This document shows positions 42,573-51,054 of a DNA stretch of 64,000 nt, piece after piece; within the stretch, counting starts at the first letter, position 1; each line of letters opens with the position of its first letter. The notes beneath the pieces were generated by a model. That model did no database searches. It saw nothing but the letters and a program-made list of their open reading frames with translations, and was not told the origin of the DNA. Both the position numbers and the translations under genes were made by a program. This stretch comes from Bacteroides sp. (GTDB lineage: Bacteria; Bacteroidota; Bacteroidia; Bacteroidales; Bacteroidaceae): positions 52,669-116,668 of the forward strand of contig JAGATY010000013.1 in NCBI GenBank assembly GCA_017621035.1, given 5' to 3'.

Positions 42573-44432
42573 ATGAATAAGAGATATTTCATAATCATCC
42601 TTTTGATGTGCTTGCTTCCTTTGGGAGTGCAGGCACAACAAAAGGCTTTTCGTTTTGCCCAGTTGACAGACTTACATTTAAGTCCAAACAACCCTAATCC
42701 TACCGAAGATTTATTACGTTGTATCGCTCAAATCAATGCAACCGATAATATTGATTTTGTTCTAGTCACTGGAGACCTTACAGAAGAAGGAGATCGGGCA
42801 ACGATGGAAAAAGTAAAATCATGCCTAGACTTACTGAAAGTTCCTTATTATACTATCCTAGGGAATCATGAAACCAAATGGAGCGACTCTGGTTGCACCG
42901 CATTTGGTGAGATTTTCGGGGGAGAGCGTTTTGAGTTTGAGCACAAAGGTTTTCTCTTCCTAGGTTTCAATTCTGGTCCGCTAATGCGTATGGCATATGG
43001 GCATGTAGTTCCCCAAGACATTAGTTGGCTAAAAGAAAGAATGGATAAGTTTGGAAAAGAAAAGCCTGTTATCTTAGTAACTCACTACCCCATGATTGAC
43101 AAAGAAATGGATAACCGTTACGAAGTTACAGATGCCGTTCGTCCTTACAACATTCGCATGTTCATTGGTGGACACTATCACAGCGATCGCAATTATCGTT
43201 ATGACGGTATCCCCGGAATTCTAATGCGTAGTTCACTCCGCGATAAAGAGAATAAGCAGGGCTACGGAATTTATGAAGTGACTTCTGATTCCATACTTGT
43301 CTACACACAGCGCGTCGGAGAGCCTAAAAAGCAATGGGCATCTTTCTCTCTCACAGAACAATATTACGATCGAAACGGGAAGGCTGAAAACTATCCAGAT
43401 TTTTCTGTCAACACAAAGTTCAAACAAGTGAAAGAAAAATGGGTAGTACAAACCGGAGCTGGAATTTATTGCTCACCTGCCGTCGATAAAGATAGAGTAT
43501 ATGTAGGCGATGATATGGGACGTTTAACTGCTTACTTGCTTAAGAATGGAAAAGAGTTATGGAGCTTTGCTTCCGACAAGCGAATAGTAGGTACACCGGC
43601 AGTAAGTGAAGGCATTGTTGTTTTCGGATCTGCAGACCGCACCATCTACGGACTTAATGCTGTAGACGGTTCTTTACTTTGGAAGGTTGAAGCAAAAGAA
43701 CCTGTATTAGGAGCTGTCAGCATTGAAAATGGAGTAGCTTACGTCGGAGCAAGTGACCATATTTTCCGAGCCATTGATATTCATACAGGTAAGCTTGTGT
43801 GGACTTATGACAAAGTGAAAGGATACGTAGAAACCAAACCTTTGATTACTGAAGATAAAGTTATCTTTGGAGCCTGGGATAATACACTTTATGCACTTAA
43901 CAAGGCTGACGGTAAGGAACTGTGGAAATGGACAGGCAGTCTGACCCGTATGCATTTCTCTCCTGCTGCTGTGTGGCCGGTTGCAGCACAAGGTAAAGTT
44001 TTCATTACCGACCCACAACGTGCAATGACTGCTGTAGACATTGAAACAGGAGAAACGGTGTGGAGAACTTTCCAATCGCAAGTACGCGAAACTATCGGTT
44101 TAAGTGAAGACAATGAGCGTGTTTATAGCAAAACTATGAATGATAGCATCGTTTGCTACAGCGCAAAAGGTAATGTTCCCCAACAAATTTGGGCAAGCAA
44201 TGTCGGATTCGGATACGAACATGCACCTGCCATGCAAGTAGAAAAAGAGGGCAGAATGTTTGGTAGTACGAAAGAAGGACTTATCTTTGCACTTGATGGC
44301 AAAACCGGTACTGTTTTGTGGAAACATAAAGTAGGTAATTCACTGATGAGTACCGTAGTTCCCATCAATGGTAAGAAAGTACTCTTCACCTCTACAAGCG
44401 GAGAAGTCGGCCTTTTAGAAGCCAAGAAATAA
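42573..44432 (+). CDS. Exported metallophosphoesterase fused to a PQQ-type beta-propeller
   Basis: 619 aa with a signal peptide (about 1-22, GVQAQ). The calcineurin-like domain (about 25-270) has QLTDLHLSP, VTGDLTEEGD, LGNHETKW, VTHYPM and GGHYHSDRNY, so all metal ligands are present. The rest (about 290-619) is a propeller of PQQ/WD-like blades, each ending G-x-x-L-W-x-x (GKELWSF, DGSLLWKV, TGKLVWTY, DGKELWKW, TGTVLWKH). The propeller has no obvious PQQ active-site residues and may bind substrate or partner. It is 14 nt downstream of the amidase. Substrate unknown. Confidence 0.82.
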   Translation: MNKRYFIIILLMCLLPLGVQAQQKAFRFAQLTDLHLSPNNPNPTEDLLRCIAQINATDNIDFVLVTGDLTEEGDRATMEKVKSCLDLLKVPYYTILGNHETKWSDSGCTAFGEIFGGERFEFEHKGFLFLGFNSGPLMRMAYGHVVPQDISWLKERMDKFGKEKPVILVTHYPMIDKEMDNRYEVTDAVRPYNIRMFIGGHYHSDRNYRYDGIPGILMRSSLRDKENKQGYGIYEVTSDSILVYTQRVGEPKKQWASFSLTEQYYDRNGKAENYPDFSVNTKFKQVKEKWVVQTGAGIYCSPAVDKDRVYVGDDMGRLTAYLLKNGKELWSFASDKRIVGTPAVSEGIVVFGSADRTIYGLNAVDGSLLWKVEAKEPVLGAVSIENGVAYVGASDHIFRAIDIHTGKLVWTYDKVKGYVETKPLITEDKVIFGAWDNTLYALNKADGKELWKWTGSLTRMHFSPAAVWPVAAQGKVFITDPQRAMTAVDIETGETVWRTFQSQVRETIGLSEDNERVYSKTMNDSIVCYSAKGNVPQQIWASNVGFGYEHAPAMQVEKEGRMFGSTKEGLIFALDGKTGTVLWKHKVGNSLMSTVVPINGKKVLFTSTSGEVGLLEAKK

Positions 44433-44468
44433 TAAACGATAAATCATAAATTAAATCTCATAATATCT

Positions 44469-45929
44469 ATGAAAAGAATTGATTGCTTTATTCCTTTTGC
44501 AGGAAAAGAACAAGTTGAAAGCACCGTAAAGGGCTTGCAAGAAACAGGTTTAGTAAATAACATCTATCTGTTGGCTGAACCTGAAGTCACAGAGCAAGTA
44601 GAAGGCTGCACCGTTATCAACGTTGCTGGTCTACAATCTACTGCTGCAATTAAAGCTGTTGCAGAAAAAGCAGGAGCAGAGTACACACTTCTCTACACGA
44701 AGTTCAGTGTTTTGAAGTTAGGTATGTTTGCTTTGGAGCGTATGATTATGCTGGCTGAGGACAGTGCCGCCGGTATGGTTTATGCTGACCGTTACCAAGT
44801 AAAAGAAGGAAAACAAACAAATGCCCCTGTTATTGATTACCAATTTGGTTCTCTGCGTGATGACTTTGATTTTGGTTCAGCTTTGTTGTTTAATACTGCA
44901 GCCTTGAAAGAAGCTGCTAGTCGCATGAAGGCTACTTATGACTTTGCCGGTTTATATGACCTCCGTCTGAAACTGAGTCAAAAAGAGAGTTTGATGCACA
45001 TCAACGAGTATCTGTACAGTGAAGTTGAATTAGACACTCGTAAGAGTGGCGAGAAGGTATTCGATTATGTTGACCCGCGCAACCGTGGTCGCCAGATCGA
45101 AATGGAGCAGGCATGCACTGAGCACTTGAAAGAAATCGGTGGTTACTTGGAACCAAAGTTTGAAAAAATTGCTTTCGATGCAGAGAATTTTGAATATGAA
45201 GCTTCTGTTATTATTCCTGTTCGTAACCGTATCCGCACCATCCGTGATGCAATCAAATCAGTATTAAGCCAAAAGACAAACTTCAAGTTTAACCTTATCG
45301 TTATTGACAACCTGTCAACAGATGGTACAACGGAGGCTATTGATGAATTCAAAGATGATGAACGAGTTATCCACATTATCCCTGAACGTAATGATTTAGG
45401 TATTGGTGGTTGCTGGAATTTGGGTGTACATCATCCGAAGTGTGGAAAATTTGCCGTTCAATTGGATAGCGATGACGTCTACAAGGATGAAAACACATTG
45501 ACTACTATGGTGAATGCTTTCTATGAACAGAACTGTGCTATGGTAGTAGGTACTTATATGTTGACCGACATTGAAATGAATATGATTCCGCCTGGCGTAA
45601 TCGACCACAAGGAATGGACTCCTGATAATGGCCGCAATAATGCACTCCGCATCAACGGTTTGGGTGCACCTCGTGCATTCTACACTCCGATGTTGCGTAA
45701 AGTAAAAGTACCCAACACCAGCTATGGAGAAGATTATGCTCTTGGTTTGAACATCAGCCGTCGTTTCCAGATTGGCCGTGTTTACGATGTTGTTTATTTG
45801 TGCCGTCGTTGGGATGACAACTCAGATGCTTCTTTGGACATTGTCAAGATGAACGGACACAATCTGTACAAAGACCGCATCCGTACTTGGGAACTTCAAG
45901 CACGTGTTGCCATGAATAAGAAGAAATAA
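44469..45929 (+). CDS. Two-domain family 2 glycosyltransferase, cytoplasmic
   Basis: 486 aa, no signal peptide or membrane helix. The C-terminal half is a full GT-A domain: EASVIIPVRNRIRTIRDAI (about 239-257), VIDNLSTDGTTEAI, NDLGIGGCWNLGVHH and the DxD in QLDSDDVY (about 333-340), then YGEDYALGLNISRRF. The N-terminal half (about 1-220) also looks like a GT-A fold (IDCFIPFAGKEQVESTVKGL, MVYADRYQ), degenerate at the donor site. It is unusual to find a soluble GT2 inside a catabolic operon. Acceptor and donor unknown; 36 nt after the phosphoesterase. Confidence 0.8.
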   Translation: MKRIDCFIPFAGKEQVESTVKGLQETGLVNNIYLLAEPEVTEQVEGCTVINVAGLQSTAAIKAVAEKAGAEYTLLYTKFSVLKLGMFALERMIMLAEDSAAGMVYADRYQVKEGKQTNAPVIDYQFGSLRDDFDFGSALLFNTAALKEAASRMKATYDFAGLYDLRLKLSQKESLMHINEYLYSEVELDTRKSGEKVFDYVDPRNRGRQIEMEQACTEHLKEIGGYLEPKFEKIAFDAENFEYEASVIIPVRNRIRTIRDAIKSVLSQKTNFKFNLIVIDNLSTDGTTEAIDEFKDDERVIHIIPERNDLGIGGCWNLGVHHPKCGKFAVQLDSDDVYKDENTLTTMVNAFYEQNCAMVVGTYMLTDIEMNMIPPGVIDHKEWTPDNGRNNALRINGLGAPRAFYTPMLRKVKVPNTSYGEDYALGLNISRRFQIGRVYDVVYLCRRWDDNSDASLDIVKMNGHNLYKDRIRTWELQARVAMNKKK

Positions 45930-45966
45930 ACATATCCTTTTTTAGAGCAACAAAAGTTGCTTTTGG

Positions 45967-46050
45967 TTCACACTTGTGCGGAGTTTACTCCACACAAGTG
46001 TGCATCGTATTCCACACTTGTGTGGAGCACGCTCCGCACAAGTACGGAAT
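45967..46050. repeat. CACTTGTG/CACAAGTG alternating hairpin repeat, copy B, inside the operon
   Basis: Units TCACACTTGTG, CCACACAAGTGTG, CCACACTTGTGTGG and CCGCACAAGTACGG alternate in orientation with the same spacing as copy A at 15224-15307. It fills the gap between the GT2 and DUF4922 genes, so the RNA could fold into one or two strong hairpins here. Confidence 0.85.
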
Positions 46051-46083
46051 AACGTATTAAAAAACAACAAGTTATCTATCCAT

Positions 46084-47019
46084 ATGAACGAACAAGTAAA
46101 TCAACTTCTGAAAAACCAGCTTGAGATTTGGGAAACAGCTCGTAATAACTACAACGCATTAGCCGGTGTTCGTGTTAAAACATTGGATGTATGTGGGATT
46201 TCCTACAAGGTACAATTCAATCCGGCCCGAATCACTTCATCCGGCGCTAAGGTTGACCCCAAATCTATTAAAGAACGTAAATGTTTCCTTTGCCCGGCCA
46301 ACTTACCGGATGTTCAGAAAGGAATTGTTTTCAAAGAGCACTATAACATTCTGGTAAATCCATTCCCTATCTTTCCACGTCACCTGACCATTCCCGAAAT
46401 GGCACACGTTGATCAACGTATTGCAGCCCGCATTGGCGACATGCTAGATTTGGCCAAGGCTCTGACAGATTTCACTATTTTCTACAATGGTCCCAAATGC
46501 GGAGCCTCAGCCCCCGACCATGCTCACTTCCAAGCCGGAAACAAAGGATTCATGCCAATTGAAGAGGATTGGAGTAAACAAGTTGGTGGTCAAATTGGTG
46601 CGTACGGTAAAGCTACCCTTTCCTATTTGAATGATGCACCTCGTGCTACTTTGGTTATTGAATCCGCCCAAAAGGAAGATGCTGTAAAATTGTTTGAGAT
46701 TATCTACAACAGTCTGACTGTGAAACCTGAAGAAGCAGAGCCAATGATGAATGTTTTGGCAATGTATGAAGCAGAAAAATGGGTGGTATTTGTATTTCCA
46801 CGCGAAAAGCATCGTCCCTCATGCTATACAGCCGAAGGTGATGCTCAGCTCTTAAGTAGCCCAGCCTCTGTTGACTTAGGAGGAGTATTTATCACTCCCA
46901 TCGAGAAAGACTTCAACAAGATTACAGCAGACGATGTTGCCCAAATCTTAAGTGAAGTATGTCTCTCAACGGAAGATTTCACACAACTTAAGGAACGAAT
47001 TAAAGAACAACTTAAATAA
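46084..47019 (+). CDS. DUF4922 protein, HIT-superfamily nucleotidyltransferase/phosphorylase-like
   Basis: 311 aa from the ATG at 46084; the longer frame from 45976 would translate the hairpin repeat and is rejected. No signal peptide. The centre has GPKCGASAPDHAHFQAGNKG (about 136-155): H-x-H-x-Q is the HIT/GalT-type catalytic triad found in nucleotidyltransferases and GDP-hexose phosphorylases (VTC2/GDPGP1). NILVNPFPIFPRHLTIPEM (about 87-105) is the matching upstream HIT segment, and CFLCPANLP may hold a metal. It would move a nucleotidyl or phosphate group on a sugar; which one is unknown. Pairs with the GT2 before it. Confidence 0.75.
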   Translation: MNEQVNQLLKNQLEIWETARNNYNALAGVRVKTLDVCGISYKVQFNPARITSSGAKVDPKSIKERKCFLCPANLPDVQKGIVFKEHYNILVNPFPIFPRHLTIPEMAHVDQRIAARIGDMLDLAKALTDFTIFYNGPKCGASAPDHAHFQAGNKGFMPIEEDWSKQVGGQIGAYGKATLSYLNDAPRATLVIESAQKEDAVKLFEIIYNSLTVKPEEAEPMMNVLAMYEAEKWVVFVFPREKHRPSCYTAEGDAQLLSSPASVDLGGVFITPIEKDFNKITADDVAQILSEVCLSTEDFTQLKERIKEQLK

Positions 47020-47027
47020 TTCACCGT

Positions 47028-48344
47028 ATGCAAGAACCTAAAGTACAAGTCGGCATCATGTTTGAGCCGCAAATCGAGTTCGATTTACTAGCGCCCTACC
47101 GAATCAACGGAAAAGAGGTTAGTGGCAAGCAACAAGTTTGCCATCAAGAGGGAAAAATTCTTTGGAATGGCACAACATACGATGAATTATTATTTGAACC
47201 CGTCGAAGAGGCCACTGCTGCATTTGAACTAATTGATGTAACAATTGGTATCAACTTCCACTGGGAGAGAAAAGAAAATCAACGATTTCTGGGTTCATTA
47301 AGAGTTATTGTAGAAAATGGTAAGCTCACAGCTGTCAACGTTATTCGTGTAGAGGACTATTTGACGAGCGTTATTTCCAGTGAAATGAGTGCAACAGCCT
47401 CCTTAGAATTACTTAAAGCACATGCAGTAATCTCTCGCAGCTGGTTATTAGCCCAAATCCAAAAAAACAAAGAGTTAGTAGAAGAACATACCGATTATTG
47501 TGCATGCCACCAAAACGACGAAGAGTTGATTCGCTGGTATGACAGAGAAGATCACGTCAACTTTGACGTGTGCGCCGACGACCATTGCCAACGCTACCAA
47601 GGCATCACACGCGCTTCCACCGAAATTGTGAAACAAGCTATTGCTGCAACACGTGGTCAATTACTGATGTTCGACGGCAAAATATGTGATGCTCGTTTCT
47701 CTAAGTGCTGTGGAGGTGCTTATGAAGAGTTCCAATACTGTTGGGAAGACAAAAAGTATTCTTATTTGGTTAAACAACGCGATAGCAAAACCAATACTGA
47801 ATTACCGGATCTTACCAATGAAGCGGAAGCTGACAAATGGATTCGTACCTCTCCAGAAGCTTTCTGCAATACTACAGACAAGAAGATTCTTTCACAAGTC
47901 CTCAATAATTATGACCAAGAGACTACCGATTTCTACCGCTGGAAGGTTGAATATACGCAAGATGAGTTATCAGCATTGATATTGAAACGCTCCGGTGTGG
48001 ATTATGGTCAGATTATAGACCTTGTACCCATTGCCCGTGGTACTAGTGGTCGTCTTTGGAAACTCAAGATTGTAGGAACAAAGAAGACATTGACCATTGG
48101 TAAAGAGTTGGAAATACGTCGTACTCTTTCTCCCTCTCACCTATACAGTTCTGCATTTGTTGTAGACAAAGAAGGAGAGGTAGCAGAAGGAATTCCTGCT
48201 AAATTCACACTAGTTGGTGCCGGTTGGGGACACGGTGTGGGTCTTTGTCAAATCGGCGCAGCCGTTATGGGTGAGCAAGGTTATAACTACAAAGAAATTC
48301 TTCTACATTATTTTATTAACGCATCAATAGAGAAATTATACTAA
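47028..48344 (+). CDS. SpoIID/LytB-domain protein without signal peptide
   Basis: 438 aa. The SpoIID core is clear: VIRVEDYLTSVISSEMSATA (about 105-124), LLKAHAVISRSWLLAQ (about 128-143), FDVCADDHCQRYQGIT (about 179-194), DARFSKCCGGAYEEF and GWGHGVGLCQIGAAVMGEQG (about 401-420). SpoIID cuts denuded glycan strands as a lytic transglycosylase. There is no hydrophobic N-terminus: the ATG is 8 nt after the previous stop, and an in-frame stop 13 nt upstream rules out an extension. It would therefore stay in the cytoplasm, unlike known SpoIID proteins. Confidence 0.85.
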   Translation: MQEPKVQVGIMFEPQIEFDLLAPYRINGKEVSGKQQVCHQEGKILWNGTTYDELLFEPVEEATAAFELIDVTIGINFHWERKENQRFLGSLRVIVENGKLTAVNVIRVEDYLTSVISSEMSATASLELLKAHAVISRSWLLAQIQKNKELVEEHTDYCACHQNDEELIRWYDREDHVNFDVCADDHCQRYQGITRASTEIVKQAIAATRGQLLMFDGKICDARFSKCCGGAYEEFQYCWEDKKYSYLVKQRDSKTNTELPDLTNEAEADKWIRTSPEAFCNTTDKKILSQVLNNYDQETTDFYRWKVEYTQDELSALILKRSGVDYGQIIDLVPIARGTSGRLWKLKIVGTKKTLTIGKELEIRRTLSPSHLYSSAFVVDKEGEVAEGIPAKFTLVGAGWGHGVGLCQIGAAVMGEQGYNYKEILLHYFINASIEKLY

Positions 48345-48352
48345 TTTGAGAT

Positions 48353-49672
48353 ATGGGAAACGTAAAATATAGAAACCCTTGGACATGGGTTCCGACTTTA
48401 TACTTCGCGCAAGGCATTCCTTATTTCCTTGTTAATAACATTTCAGTGATTATGTTTGCCAAAATGGGAGTACCCAATGGCGATATGGCATTTTTCACAA
48501 GTCTTCTTTATCTTCCGTGGATGATTAAACCATTCTGGAGTCCTTTTGTTGACGTCATGAAGACTAAAAGATGGTGGACAGTAACCATGCAAATAATTAT
48601 GTCTATTGCATTTTTACTTCTCATTCTTACATTGCCTATTCCTAGTGCAGAACAAATTGCAACAGGCACAACCCCAATGAGCATGTTTATGGTGACTCTG
48701 ATTCTATTTATCATCACCGCCTTTGCATCAGCTACTCATGATATTGCAGCAGATGGTTTCTATATGTTGGGACTTGACACTGGTACGCAAGCAGAATTCG
48801 TAGGAATTCGTTCTACATTCTACCGTTTGTCTAACGTATTTGGCCAAGGTGTATTGGTAGCTATTGCCGGTTGGGTTGAATCATCCTATAACGACATTCC
48901 ATTATCATGGACTGTTACCTTGATTGTCGCAACTGTTATTTTTGCTTTAGTCACTGTATATCACTTATTCATCATTCCAAAACCGGATGCCGACCGTCCA
49001 ACCATTGAAGGAAAAGCTACAGCAAACACAATCCTTGCAGAATTTGCACGCTCATTCAAAACTTACTTCATGAAGAAAGGTGTATGGCTGGCCATCATCT
49101 TTATGTTGTGCTACCGTCTTCCCGAAGCATTCTTGTTAAAGCTTTGTATGCCATTCTTGGTTGCTTCACAAGAGACCGGAGGTTTGGGCATGTCAACTGC
49201 TAATGTAGGCATAGCCTATGGAACAATTGGTACAATCTTCTTGACTATCGGTGGCATTCTTGGAGGTATTTTTGCATCACGACTTGGATTGAAGAAATCG
49301 TTATGGGTTATGGCCGCATGTATGACATTGCCCTGTATCACTTTTGTCTACTTGGCAATTGCCCAACCTACAAACATTGCAATAATTGCAACTGCAATTT
49401 CCATTGAGCAATTCGGTTACGGTTTTGGTTTCACTGCATATATGCTCTACATGATGTACTTCTCTGATGGTGAATTCAAAACATCTCACTATGCCATCTG
49501 TACAGCATTTATGGCAGCAAGTATGTTGATCCCAGGTATGGTTGCCGGCTACATTCAAGAAGCTATCGGTTACGTAAACTTCTTCTGGATGGTAATGGCT
49601 TGCTGCATTGCAACTCTGATTGTAACTTACTTTGCTGACAAGAAGATTGACCCGAATTACGGTAAGAAATAA
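48353..49672 (+). CDS. ampG: AmpG-like MFS permease for (anhydro)muropeptides
   Basis: 439 aa with about 12 membrane helices. WTWVPTLYFAQGIPYFLVNN (about 10-29), LPWMIKPFWSPFVD (about 56-69), ASATHDIAADGFYM (about 124-137) and YRLPEAFLLKLCMPFLV (about 249-265) are AmpG-type segments. AmpG imports GlcNAc-anhydroMurNAc peptides for recycling in Gram-negative bacteria. It sits 8 nt after the SpoIID-like gene and 20 nt before NamZ copy 2, in the middle of the salvage cluster. Confidence 0.87.
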   Translation: MGNVKYRNPWTWVPTLYFAQGIPYFLVNNISVIMFAKMGVPNGDMAFFTSLLYLPWMIKPFWSPFVDVMKTKRWWTVTMQIIMSIAFLLLILTLPIPSAEQIATGTTPMSMFMVTLILFIITAFASATHDIAADGFYMLGLDTGTQAEFVGIRSTFYRLSNVFGQGVLVAIAGWVESSYNDIPLSWTVTLIVATVIFALVTVYHLFIIPKPDADRPTIEGKATANTILAEFARSFKTYFMKKGVWLAIIFMLCYRLPEAFLLKLCMPFLVASQETGGLGMSTANVGIAYGTIGTIFLTIGGILGGIFASRLGLKKSLWVMAACMTLPCITFVYLAIAQPTNIAIIATAISIEQFGYGFGFTAYMLYMMYFSDGEFKTSHYAICTAFMAASMLIPGMVAGYIQEAIGYVNFFWMVMACCIATLIVTYFADKKIDPNYGKK

Positions 49673-49692
49673 AAGATTTCTATTATAGAATT

Positions 49693-50931
49693 ATGAAAAG
49701 AACATTTATTATCAGCTTGCTCTGCATCCTTTGTGGTGCAGTGCAGGCACAAAAGATTACAATAAAAACCGGTATTGAAGTTCTCAAAGAACAAAACTTC
49801 AAGTGCTTGGAAGGTAAACGAGTTGGCCTGATTACCAACCCGACCGGTGTTGATAATAATCTGAAATCAACAATCGACATTCTGCATGAAGCACCCAATG
49901 TTAATCTCGTTGCATTATTCGGTCCTGAACATGGTGTACGTGGTGATGTTCATGCCGGTGATCATGTTACAGACATTAAAGATGCTTCAACCGGACTTCC
50001 CGTATATTCACTCTACGGCAAGACACGCAAAGCAACCCCTGAGATGTTGAAAGACATTGATGTGTTAGTATATGACATTCAAGACATTGGCTGTCGTTCA
50101 TTTACTTACATCAGCACGATGGGGCTTGCTATGGAAGCTGCAGCAGAAAATGGCAAAGAATTAGTGGTACTAGATCGTCCGAATCCTGTCGGTGGTTTAA
50201 AAATTGAAGGTAATCTGGCAGAAGACGATTGCATTTCTTTTGTAAGCCAATTCAAGATTCCTTATCTTTATGCGCTCACTTGCGGAGAACTTGCCTTGAT
50301 GCTGAACGGTGAAAAGATGCTGAAAGACGGTGAACAATGCAATTTGCATGTTGTAAAGATGAAAGGATGGAAACGTAAGATGAATTACGAAGACACCGGT
50401 TTGCAATGGATTCCGTCATCTCCTCATGTGCCTCATCCACACTCAGCATTCTTCTATCCAGTTAGCGGTATTCTTGGAGAGTTTGGCTATATGAATATTG
50501 GTGTTGGTTACACTATCCCATTCCAGATGTTTGCCACTACTTGGATGAAAGCCAATGAATTCGCTAATGCCATGAATGCATTGAATATTCCGGGTGTAGT
50601 ATTCCGTCCAATGTTTGTGAAGCCATTCTATAGTGTAGGGAAAGGAGAACTGTTGCAAGGTGTACAAGTTCACATCATGGATTATGAGAAAGCACCGTTA
50701 AGCGACATTCAATTCCTCGTAATGCAGGAAGCAGCACGCCTTTATCCAGAGCACAAAGTGTTTGAAAAGGCGGATAAGAAACGTTATCGTATGTTTGATC
50801 TTGTATGTGGTTCAAAACAAATCCGTGAACGCTTCAGTAAAAATCATAATTGGGAGGACATTCGCGAATATTGGTATAAGGATGTAGAAGACTTCCGCAA
50901 ACTGTCAAAAAAATATTATTTGTATAAATAA
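49693..50931 (+). CDS. namZ: Exo-beta-N-acetylmuramidase, NamZ family (DUF1343), copy 2
   Basis: 412 aa with a signal peptide (about 1-20, AVQAQ). The same landmarks as copy 1: RVGLITNPTGVD (about 43-54), FGPEHGVRG (about 76-84), YDIQDIGCRSFTY (about 127-139), DRPNPVGG and IPSSPHVPHPHSAFFYPVSG. It is clearly diverged from copy 1 (the second block is GCRSFTY against GLRFYTY; the end is longer), so the two may prefer different strands or modified MurNAc. It follows ampG by 20 nt. Confidence 0.88.
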   Translation: MKRTFIISLLCILCGAVQAQKITIKTGIEVLKEQNFKCLEGKRVGLITNPTGVDNNLKSTIDILHEAPNVNLVALFGPEHGVRGDVHAGDHVTDIKDASTGLPVYSLYGKTRKATPEMLKDIDVLVYDIQDIGCRSFTYISTMGLAMEAAAENGKELVVLDRPNPVGGLKIEGNLAEDDCISFVSQFKIPYLYALTCGELALMLNGEKMLKDGEQCNLHVVKMKGWKRKMNYEDTGLQWIPSSPHVPHPHSAFFYPVSGILGEFGYMNIGVGYTIPFQMFATTWMKANEFANAMNALNIPGVVFRPMFVKPFYSVGKGELLQGVQVHIMDYEKAPLSDIQFLVMQEAARLYPEHKVFEKADKKRYRMFDLVCGSKQIRERFSKNHNWEDIREYWYKDVEDFRKLSKKYYLYK

Positions 50932-50953
50932 TAAAAGAACAAAACTCTAACAC

Positions 50954-50997
50954 TATAATTGAGGGTAGTAGGATCTTCCCAAACGCCCTCAATTATA
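50954..50997. repeat. Stem-loop after NamZ copy 2
   Basis: TATAATTGAGGG (50954-50965) and CCCTCAATTATA (50986-50997) form a perfect 12-bp stem with a 20-nt loop in a 123-nt gap. No T-run follows on the plus strand, so it could be a weak terminator or a processing site that separates the two halves of the operon. Confidence 0.7.
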
Positions 50998-51054
50998 CAT
51001 TGATTCATCTGTTCAACAACAATGGATGAAACTTTAATTTATTTTTAGTGCAAA

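Noticed and set aside
45976-46083. Upstream extension of the DUF4922 gene
   Set aside because: The extra 36 residues would be translated from the hairpin repeat that also occurs in non-coding DNA at 15.2 kb. The ATG at 46084 is the better start.
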